From contig JBBQAQ010000009.1 in NCBI GenBank assembly GCA_038316435.1, positions 38,211-102,210 on the forward strand: DNA of 64,000 nucleotides. The letters run 5' to 3'. The notes below the pieces were generated by a model, which searched no databases, had not been told where the DNA came from, and worked only from the letters and a program-made list of their open reading frames with translations. Shown here in pieces: positions 1 to 8,069 of this stretch (its first letter is position 1; each line of letters opens with the position of its first letter). The DNA comes from JACJXF01 sp038316435. GTDB lineage: Bacteria; Bacteroidota; Bacteroidia; Bacteroidales; GCA-2748055. The translations under genes and the position numbers were made by a program.

Positions 1-344
1 TGAACGGCGAAATAGATCTTTTAAAATCGATTCTTATTAAGAGTAATGAAATTATTCTCTCCTTTGATAATACCGGAATCCTTATATTTCTGAACAAAAG
101 AGCTGAAAATTTCTGGAAAGTCAAATCAAAAGATTCTATTGGATTGCCAGCACTGGAATGTTTTAAAAACAATCCGAATTTTCCCGAAAGTCTTATCAAT
201 CTTATCGATCCGGCGAAATCAAAATTATTTGAAAAAACCAGTATTGAACTTACAACTGAAAATGGGAAAAAGGAAACCATGAAGGTGAAATTAAGTAATC
301 TTGATTACACTGGAAAAATAGTTTATACTCTCTATCTTTTTTAA
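1..344 (+). CDS. PAS-domain protein, 3' end only (cut by window edge)
   Basis: The frame is open from base 3 to a TAA at 342-344, with no stop back to the window edge, so the start lies outside. About 113 residues are visible. They look like a PAS sensor domain: a hydrophobic strand (LSFDNTGILIF) followed by LNKRAENFW, the usual 'asp-gly, then asn-x-x-ala' pattern of PAS folds. The histidine kinase gene begins 64 bp downstream on the same strand, so the two may be cotranscribed. The full protein could be a kinase or a stand-alone sensor; this cannot be told from the tail. Confidence 0.6.
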   Translation, partial: NGEIDLLKSILIKSNEIILSFDNTGILIFLNKRAENFWKVKSKDSIGLPALECFKNNPNFPESLINLIDPAKSKLFEKTSIELTTENGKKETMKVKLSNLDYTGKIVYTLYLF

Positions 345-408
345 TCTCGCGTTGCTTTCAGGTTATTATTGAAATATTTTATAATTTGGTTTTTCTAAAA
401 AAGAAAAA

Positions 409-2358
409 ATGATGCTCAAGGATTCAACTTATTTTATAAGCAGCACTTTAAAAAAATATTTAAACAAAAATATAAGTCTGCAACTTACATTTCTGGGGCA
501 ATTACCTTTCCCTGTATTACTCTTTGATAAAGAAAACCTGATCAGGTTCTTCAACCATGAAGTTTTGAAATCTTTTAATTTTAAGGAATCCGAACTGGCA
601 GATTCTCCAGTGCAGAAATTACTTTTAAGTCAAGGCGAAAAACAAAATCCCTCAGAAATTCCGAATTTAATAAAGAGTCGGAAATTTAAGAGTTTTGAAA
701 AAGAAATAACAGGAGGAAATGGGAAACGGCAAAATGTAATTATTTCATTCAAACCTTCTGAAATATTTGGTTCTCTTCCAATGATGGAATTATTTTTTCA
801 GATTCTCCCGGGAGTTAATAAAGTATCCGGAATCCAAAAAATCAATAGTGATTCTTTGGCTGTTGCAAATATGGCTTATTGGGAATTAAATAGTGAGAAA
901 TCCCAATTTACTTTTAGCAAAGAATGTTTCAGGCTTTTAGCGACCAGTAGTGTTAGTGGTAGTATATCATATGTCGACCTGCTGGCAACACTCCCTCGAA
1001 AAGAAGATAGAGAAACCATTGAAAAAGGTCTTATTTCAATTACAAATACTGACCAGATTTTCCGAACTGATTTTAAAGTTAAAAGCTACCTTATTGACGG
1101 AAGCGAAAACAGGGTTCTCAGGATGTATTCAAAATGGATTTCAGATAACCGTTCAGGTTATTATGCAGGTTTTTTTCAGGATATTTCTGAAAATAAAAAA
1201 ATTGAAAAGGAGTTATTAAAAGCAAAAGAAAAAGCTGAGCGTGCAGACCGTCTTAAATCTCATTTTCTCACCAATTTGTCTTATGAGATTCGAACTCCGA
1301 TGAACGCTATTCTTGGATTTGCTGAATTACTTAACCAAGGTGACCTTAGCAAAGAGCAAAAACACGATTACGCAAAAATAATCCGATTGAAAGGTAATAG
1401 TCTGCTAACACAGATTGATGAGGTTACTGAGCTTTCTAAATTTGAAACAGGCAATATAGCTATCAATAAAACCGAATTTGAATTGAATCCTTTGCTAACG
1501 GATTTATATACTGAGTATGAAGCAAAGCGTATACAAAAGGCAAAAACAAATATCAAATTGGAACTTAAAGTTCCCGATGAACTTGCTAATGAAATGATAT
1601 TCACCGATCCTGGTAGATTAGAACAGATGCTTTCAAATTTGCTTTCAAATGCAATAAAGTTTACAGAAAAAGGAGAAATAGAATTTGGATATAAAAAATC
1701 TGGGAAATTTTATAAATTTTTCGTCAAGGATACGGGCATTGGAATTGAAGAAGAAGATCAAAACCTTATCTTCAATAAGTTTCATGAAATTGAGGATATC
1801 CCAACCAAAAAATATGGAGGAAGCGGACTAAACCTTACTATTTCAAAACACATTGTTGAATTACTCGGTGGAAAAATAAAGCTTAAGTCCGAACCCAACA
1901 AAGGGTCCAGATTTCAGATCAATATTCCAGTTGAATCTTCCAGAAAAAAAACATCCGATCTCACTGAATTCAACGAGTTGGATTCTGTCAATTGGAAAGA
2001 CCGGGTTATTTTAATAGCAGAAGATGAAGATGTTAATTTTCGTTTTCTGGAGGCTGTTCTTGAAAAATCTCAAACTCAGATTCTTAGAGCAAAAACTGGC
2101 AGAGAGGCTGTTGAATTATGCAAAAATATCAGCAAGATTGATTTAGTTCTTATGGATATAAAAATGCCTGTAATGAATGGGTTTGATGCAACTGTAGAAA
2201 TTAAAAAAAGCAGACCTCTCCTACCTGTCATTGCTCAAACGGCTTTTTCGGGTAAAGATGAAACTCTGAAATGCCAGCAATCAGGTTGCGATGATATAAT
2301 TACAAAACCGATAGATATTAAACTACTTATTCAAAAAATAAGTAATCAACTGCATTAA
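409..2358 (+). CDS. Hybrid sensor histidine kinase/response regulator lacking the phospho-accepting His
   Basis: 649 residues with no clear transmembrane segment, so probably cytoplasmic. Order: a PAS-like region (about 28-130), a second PAS-like region (about 148-268), a dimerisation helix (about 283-350), a HATPase_c domain (about 395-515) with N box (LSNLLSNAIKF), DTGIG and GGSGLNL, and a C-terminal receiver (about 529-649) with the acidic pair EDED, Asp583 in LMDIKMP and the Lys of TKP. The oddity is the H box: residues 287-296 read LTNLSYEIRT, where the family has SHEIRT. The codon at 1282-1284 is TAT (Tyr292) instead of CAT. ATP binding and the receiver look intact, so the protein may bind ATP without autophosphorylating in the normal way. 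It is convergent with the peroxidase gene. Confidence 0.88.
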   Translation: MMLKDSTYFISSTLKKYLNKNISLQLTFLGQLPFPVLLFDKENLIRFFNHEVLKSFNFKESELADSPVQKLLLSQGEKQNPSEIPNLIKSRKFKSFEKEITGGNGKRQNVIISFKPSEIFGSLPMMELFFQILPGVNKVSGIQKINSDSLAVANMAYWELNSEKSQFTFSKECFRLLATSSVSGSISYVDLLATLPRKEDRETIEKGLISITNTDQIFRTDFKVKSYLIDGSENRVLRMYSKWISDNRSGYYAGFFQDISENKKIEKELLKAKEKAERADRLKSHFLTNLSYEIRTPMNAILGFAELLNQGDLSKEQKHDYAKIIRLKGNSLLTQIDEVTELSKFETGNIAINKTEFELNPLLTDLYTEYEAKRIQKAKTNIKLELKVPDELANEMIFTDPGRLEQMLSNLLSNAIKFTEKGEIEFGYKKSGKFYKFFVKDTGIGIEEEDQNLIFNKFHEIEDIPTKKYGGSGLNLTISKHIVELLGGKIKLKSEPNKGSRFQINIPVESSRKKTSDLTEFNELDSVNWKDRVILIAEDEDVNFRFLEAVLEKSQTQILRAKTGREAVELCKNISKIDLVLMDIKMPVMNGFDATVEIKKSRPLLPVIAQTAFSGKDETLKCQQSGCDDIITKPIDIKLLIQKISNQLH

Positions 2359-2366
2359 ATTGAATA

Positions 2367-2909
2367 TCAGGGTTTCGCATTCAACCATGTTATTACCTCT
2401 TCGCAATCAGGTTTGCTTTTTGGAGGGATAACTGCAACCAACTTGCCTGATTCACTGATAAGGTATTTCTGAAAATTCCATTTTACTTCTTCATCATTTA
2501 TTCCATTTAGCTTTTTTGATGTAAGCCATTGGTATAAAGGATGAATACCATCCCCTTTAACAACAATCTTTGACATCATTGGGAAAGTTACTCCATAATT
2601 TTTCTGGCAGAAGTCCTTAATCTCCTTATCAGAACCGGGTTCCTGACCCAAAAAATTATTTGCCGGGAAACCAATAATTACAAAATTCTGACTCTTGTAC
2701 TTCAGATATAATGCCTCCAGATCGGCATACTGCGGAGTAAAACCGCATTTCGAAGCTGTATTTACAACCATCACTTTTTTACCTTTTAACTGAGATAGTG
2801 CGAAATCATTTCCATTTATATCCTTAACAGCAAAATCATAAAAGGAACTTTGCCCGGCTGCGGAAACCCCTGTCAAAATGATGCTGAGTAATAAAATTAA
2901 TTGTTTCAT
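2367..2909 (-). CDS. Exported glutathione peroxidase family thiol peroxidase
   Basis: 180 residues from the ATG at 2909. A longer in-frame start at 3011 would put unlike sequence before an obvious signal peptide (MKQLILLLSIILTGVSAAG), so I chose 2909. The GPx fold is clear: NTASKCGFT carries the peroxidatic Cys, GFPANNF is followed by a Gln-containing loop (LGQEPGS), and WNFQKYL supplies the Trp/Asn of the catalytic tetrad. A second Cys (IKDFCQKNYGV) is placed as in thioredoxin-dependent family members. It probably reduces peroxides in the periplasm with thioredoxin-like partners. It has Cys, not selenocysteine. Confidence 0.88.
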   Translation of the reverse strand: MKQLILLLSIILTGVSAAGQSSFYDFAVKDINGNDFALSQLKGKKVMVVNTASKCGFTPQYADLEALYLKYKSQNFVIIGFPANNFLGQEPGSDKEIKDFCQKNYGVTFPMMSKIVVKGDGIHPLYQWLTSKKLNGINDEEVKWNFQKYLISESGKLVAVIPPKSKPDCEEVITWLNAKP

Positions 2910-3124
2910 TTTTATTAGTTTAATTATTAACATAACAATAGTTTTACTTTTATAGTTCATGAGATAAAATAAACTTTTAAGAATATTTGCTAATTGATTG
3001 ATATGGAGCAATTTTGCGCTTATGTGACATGGTTGCTAAAAATTCCAATGTTTAATGATTTTGCATGACACTTTCAATCTGAATAAAATTCTTAAAGTAC
3101 CAATTTGAGTAAATTTACAAAAAA

Positions 3125-3406
3125 ATGCCCAATTCAAAAGTTTTATATAAAATAGAAGTAAGTGGAAGAGTCCAGGGAGTTGGCTACCGCCAGGCTTGTT
3201 TAAGAGAAGCAAGGTTTAGAGGGATTCGCGGTTTCGTGAAGAATTTAAGTAATGGTAATGTTTATATTGAAGCCGAAGGCAGCCCAGAACAATTAAATGA
3301 ATTGCTCAGATGGTGCAAAATAGGTACAGGATACGGAAATGTTGAGGATATAAGTTTTGAAATTTCAGAAACGGTAAATCATGCTTCATTTGTAATACAC
3401 TATTAA
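3125..3406 (+). CDS. acyP: Acylphosphatase
   Basis: 93 residues, the normal length for this small cytosolic enzyme, which hydrolyses the carboxyl-phosphate bond of acyl phosphates. The first signature (GRVQGVGYRQ) carries the phosphate-binding loop and catalytic Arg. The second (GFVKNLSNGNV) carries the catalytic Asn. The A-x-G motif follows at IEAEG. It starts with ATG and stands alone between the peroxidase gene on the other strand and the sigma factor operon. Confidence 0.93.
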   Translation: MPNSKVLYKIEVSGRVQGVGYRQACLREARFRGIRGFVKNLSNGNVYIEAEGSPEQLNELLRWCKIGTGYGNVEDISFEISETVNHASFVIHY

Positions 3407-3571
3407 ACTATTCGAGATTTTGGGAAAATTTAAATTCTTAAGAATTTAGTTTGAATAGGTACATTGGTTGAATTTACTTGAAGAAATAACGTGTCATGAA
3501 AAATGATTCATATGATATTGGAATATTTAAGTCGTTTCAATTGTCTAAATAACAGTTAAATAATTGGTCAT

Positions 3572-4111
3572 TTGAAGTCAATCAGTGATAAAGAGATTAT
3601 CGAAAGAATTTTAAACGGTAACCCTGAACTCTTCAAGTTATTGGTAGAACGGTATAAAGGTTCTGTTGCTGGCATTATTAAAGGAATGCTCGGTGATTGC
3701 CCAGAGGCAGATGATGTTGGTCAGGAGACTTTTATACGATTTTATAATTCTCTTAAAGATTTCAGGGGAGATTCAACTCTAAAGACCTATTTAACAAAAA
3801 TAGCCATGAACCTGAGTCTTAATGAATTAAAAAAAAGAAAGAGATACTGTAATAACACTGTCTCAATCGACTCTGGAGTAAAAATCAATCATGAGGTTGA
3901 AATGTCAACCTCCGAAAGAACCGACGAAATGGAAATGATCCAAAATGCAATTGAAAAGCTTGAACCCAGACAGAAATCGGTATTTATTTTAAGAGTTGTT
4001 GAAGGATATAGTACAATTGAAACAGCCAAAACATTGAATATTCCATTAGGAACAGTTCTTTCAAGGCTGTCAAGAGCATTAGAAGAAATGAGAAAACTTG
4101 TTATGCGATAA
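3572..4111 (+). CDS. ECF-type RNA polymerase sigma factor (TTG start)
   Basis: 179 residues. Region 2 (about 20-85) has the expected DD-x-x-QETF-x-R core (ADDVGQETFIRFY) and region 4 (about 128-178) has the LEPRQKSVF helix and a helix-turn-helix ending LGTVLSRLSRALEEM. There is no ATG before region 2: an in-frame stop lies at 3557-3559 and the first plausible start is TTG at 3572, so I use that. The next genes encode a one-helix membrane protein and a periplasmic protein, the common layout of an ECF sigma with its membrane regulator. It probably directs an envelope-stress or metal response. Confidence 0.9.
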   Translation: MKSISDKEIIERILNGNPELFKLLVERYKGSVAGIIKGMLGDCPEADDVGQETFIRFYNSLKDFRGDSTLKTYLTKIAMNLSLNELKKRKRYCNNTVSIDSGVKINHEVEMSTSERTDEMEMIQNAIEKLEPRQKSVFILRVVEGYSTIETAKTLNIPLGTVLSRLSRALEEMRKLVMR

Positions 4112-4188
4112 CCAGTCTAAGATTATCAGCCACAAAGTGAATCATATTCTTTTAAGTAAATTTTGGAGAAAGTAAAAAAGCAATAACA

Positions 4189-4584
4189 ATGAAAAGGAAA
4201 GAATTAGAAAAATTATTAGGACTGCTTGATCAGCATGCACAAAATCCTATTGATTTCTCAGGATTCAGCAATCCTGAAGAAGCTAAAAGAAGATATAAAC
4301 AGCTTTCTGTTTACCGCTTAAAACTTGGTTTCCGGGAAATGGACTTTTCTCCATATTTTGTTGAAAGGGTAATGGGAAAAATAAACAATTTATCTGGAAA
4401 CCAAAGCCTTTCCGAATACCTTTCTTTGCAATTCAGCCGAGTGATGGCATATGGATTTGCTGCTGTTATTGTTGTATTTATGACACTCTATTTCATCCAT
4501 GGACAAGATAGCTTTGGTATAATATTAGGCAACGATAACCCCAATGATATAAATTTCATCTCGTACTTATTTTACGAATTCTAA
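4189..4584 (+). CDS. Single-pass membrane protein, candidate anti-sigma factor
   Basis: 131 residues of no family I recognise. The first 84 residues are charged and soluble. One membrane segment follows at about 85-104 (VMAYGFAAVIVVFMTLYFIH), then a short tail of about 25 residues. With the N-terminus inside, the soluble part would face the cytoplasm, as in anti-sigma factors. The position, 77 bp after the ECF sigma gene and 11 bp before the periplasmic gene, supports that role. No zinc-binding HxxxCxxC motif is present, so it is not a classic ZAS anti-sigma. The role is inferred from context. Confidence 0.6.
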   Translation: MKRKELEKLLGLLDQHAQNPIDFSGFSNPEEAKRRYKQLSVYRLKLGFREMDFSPYFVERVMGKINNLSGNQSLSEYLSLQFSRVMAYGFAAVIVVFMTLYFIHGQDSFGIILGNDNPNDINFISYLFYEF

Positions 4585-4595
4585 ATAATTAAAAA

Positions 4596-4958
4596 ATGAA
4601 AATAAAAGCTGTTCTAACTATCATTATCTCTCTCTTTGTAGGTTTTGTTTTTGGATTTCTTACTTCAGGTCAATTTATGAAGCGTGAAATGAGAAATAAA
4701 CACAGTCACTCCTATAATGAAATGTTTATTCATAGAACCCTTGGTGTAATAGAACCAACCGAGAGTCAGAAAGACAGCCTAATGCCGATAATCGTTAATT
4801 ATGCCGAAAAAACTATGTTTTTAAAAAACAAAGTAAGTGGAGAATTTGACTCATTAATCCATAAGATGAATATCGATTTAAAGCCTTATTTATCTAATGA
4901 TCAGTATAATAAACTAGAGGGAATTGCAAAAGATAACAGGCGGAAATATGGAAGGTAA
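4596..4958 (+). CDS. Periplasmic CpxP/ZraP-like helical protein
   Basis: 120 residues. An N-terminal hydrophobic segment (about 5-26) acts as signal or anchor. The rest is predicted helical and charged, with a His-rich patch (NKHSHSYNEM) and a TESQKDSLMPI stretch that resembles the LTxxQ helices of the CpxP/Spy/ZraP/CnrX group. These proteins sit in the periplasm and sense misfolded protein or metal for an envelope-stress sigma factor or kinase. It is third in the ECF operon. The family assignment rests on architecture and a weak motif match. Confidence 0.55.
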   Translation: MKIKAVLTIIISLFVGFVFGFLTSGQFMKREMRNKHSHSYNEMFIHRTLGVIEPTESQKDSLMPIIVNYAEKTMFLKNKVSGEFDSLIHKMNIDLKPYLSNDQYNKLEGIAKDNRRKYGR

Positions 4959-5114
4959 ATAGAAAATGCATTTCAATGTTGCGCATTTTTATTGTTTAAA
5001 ACCACTCTCGACTTTAAAATCAAAGACTTCAGGATTCAAAAATCAATCCCATTCCTGCTGAAAATTTGCAACAAAATACCTGAAGCACTCTGATTTCAAT
5101 CCTTTGCTGACTTA

Positions 5115-6164
5115 TTAAATCTTAATATTCCGGCTCAATAAAACATATTCAATTTCCCATATTTTGCTTTTCCAAAGCATTAGATTGCACAGGGTTAAAT
5201 CGGAAGTAAAATCATTTCCACCGGTAAACTTGTACAAAAGTCCTGATCCTTCATACAGGTATGGGTAAACCAAACTTTCTGATAGTTTTTGTTTCTCCTC
5301 AGCATTCATTCCAGGGGCAGTCTCAATGAGCTTTCTGTATTCCGCAATACTCCTGTCGAGTTTTGGCAATCCCTCATCAGTCATAAGAATTGCATAAATC
5401 CTTTCTTGCATGAAATTAGATTTATTTAATGGTTCTTTTATATAAATTCTTTCTTGTGTGAAATTAGATTTATTTACCGGTCCGTTTATGGTAAGACCTT
5501 CACTTTTTGCGATGTTTATCTTTTCAAGTATACTTCCGATTATAAGGTCTGTTTCCTGAACTTTTAAATGGATAGACATTAAATCATTTTTACTTTTAAT
5601 ATTTGAGGCAAGAGTATCCTTAGCAACCTGATCGTTTATAATTCTCTCACACTCTTTCCATAATATTCGTGAGTTTGCAGAAAAAGAAGCTTCACTAAAT
5701 AAATAAGCATCATTCATTGACCGAATGTTGCCAATTCTGAAAGTATTAAAACTAAAAGTACCTAATAAAACGACTACGATAAGTACCGAAATCATTGAGA
5801 CTTTTTCTTTGCTTTTGATATTTAAAACAAGAAACATCAGAAATACAAAGCTTACTAATCCAATTCCTCCCCAAAGTCCATAGTATGCACCAGGCCAGTG
5901 CATAATTTTTGAAAGTATCCCAAAAGTCAAAATAATAATGCCCGTAAATCCAAGGTATAAGAATATTTTATTAATGCCAGCTCCTTCAGCCTTTGCGAGT
6001 TTAATGAGGTGAATAAGAAATGATAGCAAATAAACTGCAATAAACAGAAATATTCCAAACGTCATAAGTATTGAAGCACCAGGATAATGAAGTCTTTTAA
6101 AAACAATTCCTAAAAATATGACCAGTAGGAATATAATTCCCGCAATATTGATTGACTTTTTCAT
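5115..6164 (-). CDS. Multi-pass membrane protein with GldL-like HWPGA motifs
   Basis: 349 residues. The N-terminal half has about five membrane helices in which a short motif recurs after a helix: LHYPGAS near residue 26 and MHWPGAYYG near residue 88. Such H-[WY]-P-G-A turns are known from GldL and related Bacteroidota membrane proteins, but the rest does not look like GldL. The C-terminal half (about 160-349) is soluble and helical. It contains an exact 16-residue tandem unit beginning NKSNF, encoded by a 48-bp tandem duplication at about 5401-5496. It is the last gene of the PadR operon, 11 bp after its neighbour. Function unknown. Confidence 0.65.
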   Translation of the reverse strand: MKKSINIAGIIFLLVIFLGIVFKRLHYPGASILMTFGIFLFIAVYLLSFLIHLIKLAKAEGAGINKIFLYLGFTGIIILTFGILSKIMHWPGAYYGLWGGIGLVSFVFLMFLVLNIKSKEKVSMISVLIVVVLLGTFSFNTFRIGNIRSMNDAYLFSEASFSANSRILWKECERIINDQVAKDTLASNIKSKNDLMSIHLKVQETDLIIGSILEKINIAKSEGLTINGPVNKSNFTQERIYIKEPLNKSNFMQERIYAILMTDEGLPKLDRSIAEYRKLIETAPGMNAEEKQKLSESLVYPYLYEGSGLLYKFTGGNDFTSDLTLCNLMLWKSKIWEIEYVLLSRNIKI

Positions 6165-6175
6165 TTTCTAAAATT

Positions 6176-7417
6176 TTAATTTTTTATTGAACTTTTAACT
6201 GTCAAATAATGAAGCGTCTGGTATTCGACTACCCTAACATTCACAATCATACTGTTAATTAGAGCTACATCAGTAATGGCAGGGAAATCTCTAAAAAGAA
6301 AATTCTTTTGAGAATTCAAATCTTGAGAAACGTCTTGAGCATCATTTTTAAGAAGACTGGCTATGTTTTGCTTAATAAGTTCGTTTTCATCAGTTAATAT
6401 CGAGAGTATCAAGTTCTTGTATTCCTCTATTTCATTAAGCAAAACGTCTGTGGCATTTGAATTTATTAAGTATTTCTGTCCGACGAAATGATTATCTATG
6501 TTTTGAAAAAACACTTTTCCCTCTTTAAATGAAGGATCAACTTCCATAATAAAGTTATCTCGGAATCCGCTCATTTTCTGAACGAGGATATCAGATTTTT
6601 CAACTATTTCAATGGCTTTGCCTGTGAGCAATGTGTCGTTTTTCAATTGAATAAAATAGGACTGATTTAAATCATTTAGGAGAGAAGACGATTCCTTTGT
6701 TGCGTCAGAAATAAAAAGCCAAGAGTTTATCCTGTCTTTTGAAATCTTTAATCCCGTGAACCCGATGGATAGCAAGACAAAGAAAAGTAAAATGATTATA
6801 CTGCCGCTTAAAGCGGTTCTTGTTGTATCTTTTTTGATGGAAATAATTGATAGAGGAATAAAACCAAATACAAGGAATATCAATCCCACTGCCAATAATT
6901 TCACTGCATTTGGGGAATTGAATAGTCCAAGAAATGCAGCTAAAGGAATCAAAAATGCGGCTAAAAACCCGAAAATATGAAGGATTTTCTGAGAACCTGT
7001 TTCCTGTTGACGATAATGCTCAATAAAGAATAATGGTGCAAAACCAATGCTGAGTACTATCATACCACCAGCCATTAAGGTCTTCCAGTAATCCAAACCT
7101 ATAACATTGGAAATGATAGCAGCAAAAAATGAAAACAGGACAATAATACCTGTAAGCTTCGTCATAAATTTCATAACTCTTTGATTATATGTTAATTGAA
7201 GAATAGTTTGTTTTTCAAGACCGTTTAAAACATTATCTCCCAGCTTCATTTGCGAAAAATTAAATGCAGTTTTGAAACTTTTCCCTTCTGCCATAAGTGC
7301 TTCAACATCGCAACAAATGTGATCGATAAATTCGTTTTCGAGGGAATGAATTGTGAGATGGTGAGACTTCACCCATTGCACTATGAGATCCGCCTGAGAT
7401 TCGTTTAAATTGTTCAT
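6176..7417 (-). CDS. Membrane protein of a PadR-controlled operon (HAAS-like N-terminus)
   Basis: 413 residues. The first 60 residues (EFIDHICCDVEALMAEGKSF) resemble the small helical domain that commonly precedes membrane proteins paired with PadR regulators (HAAS/DUF1700 type). Six or so membrane helices follow (about 85-235), then a soluble C-terminal domain of about 175 residues. Its ATG overlaps the stop of the PadR gene (ATGA at 7414-7417), so the two are translationally coupled. It is probably the direct target of PadR repression. The transported or sensed ligand is unknown. Confidence 0.65.
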   Translation of the reverse strand: MNNLNESQADLIVQWVKSHHLTIHSLENEFIDHICCDVEALMAEGKSFKTAFNFSQMKLGDNVLNGLEKQTILQLTYNQRVMKFMTKLTGIIVLFSFFAAIISNVIGLDYWKTLMAGGMIVLSIGFAPLFFIEHYRQQETGSQKILHIFGFLAAFLIPLAAFLGLFNSPNAVKLLAVGLIFLVFGFIPLSIISIKKDTTRTALSGSIIILLFFVLLSIGFTGLKISKDRINSWLFISDATKESSSLLNDLNQSYFIQLKNDTLLTGKAIEIVEKSDILVQKMSGFRDNFIMEVDPSFKEGKVFFQNIDNHFVGQKYLINSNATDVLLNEIEEYKNLILSILTDENELIKQNIASLLKNDAQDVSQDLNSQKNFLFRDFPAITDVALINSMIVNVRVVEYQTLHYLTVKSSIKN

Positions 7418-7755
7418 ACTGAAAAATCAGGCTTTAAACTTAAAATAGATTTCATTGTATGGATATATTCTACAAAATCATCCATACGAATAATGGCAGA
7501 CTGCCTTCCCTTTTCAGAGAGAGAGTAATACCTTCTGACCCTTTTTCCAATGCTTATTTCTTCAGAAACAATTAGCCCGTCGGCTTCAAGTTTGTGAAGA
7601 CTTGGATATAAAGCTCCCCAAGTTAGTTTAATTCGTCCCTCGGATAATTCTTCGACGGTTCGGGTTAACTCATAACCATAAAGTCTTCCGTGATCAGATA
7701 GTAGTTTAAGTACAATAGTTCTAAGACTGCCTTTTAATAAATCCTGTGATATCAT
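7414..7755 (-). CDS. PadR family transcriptional regulator
   Basis: 113 residues, the size of a compact PadR (winged helix plus one dimerisation helix). The typical features are present: LLSDHGRLYGYELTR, LTWGALYPSLHKLEADGLI, and the wing with KRVRRYYSLSEKGR. It most likely represses its own operon, which continues into two membrane proteins. The AT-rich palindromic stretch just upstream is a reasonable operator. Confidence 0.92.
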   Translation of the reverse strand: MISQDLLKGSLRTIVLKLLSDHGRLYGYELTRTVEELSEGRIKLTWGALYPSLHKLEADGLIVSEEISIGKRVRRYYSLSEKGRQSAIIRMDDFVEYIHTMKSILSLKPDFSV

Positions 7756-8069
7756 AGTTTCTATTTTTTTACAATATTATATCTTAATATTATATATTGC
7801 AAATTTATATATAATTATCTTATACATATTTTATAATTTTTTCAAAAAAGAATAACCTTATTTTAATAAAACAGAGAATTATTATATATAGCTTTGTAGG
7901 AAAGGCTTGTAAATCAATGATTATAAAGATTTTCCAGTTTGGAAATAATTAATAGAAACTCCGAACTATTAAACTTAATTTACTCCACTCTGAAATTAAA
8001 AGAAAAATAATTATACAATTTCAAGCAGTTACTTAGTTCTTATATTAGTATAAAATACCTTTTGCATAA
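7756..8069. promoter_or_regulatory. Divergent AT-rich intergenic region; candidate PadR operator and promoter
   Basis: Lies between the divergent PadR and patatin genes. Close to the PadR start, 7772-7799 forms an imperfect inverted repeat (CAATATTATA facing TATATATTG). A minus-strand -7 box matching TAnnTTTG lies at 7800-7807 (plus-strand CAAATTTA), but I see no good TTTG at the -33 distance. On the plus strand TACCTTTTG at about 8057-8065 is one base off a -7 box for the patatin gene. No gene or RNA is evident in the rest. Confidence 0.3.

Noticed and set aside
5115..6164. Identification of the 349-residue membrane protein as GldL
   Set aside because: Only the short H-[WY]-P-G-A turns agree. 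Length, helix number and the C-terminal part differ, and no gldK, gldM or gldN gene is adjacent.
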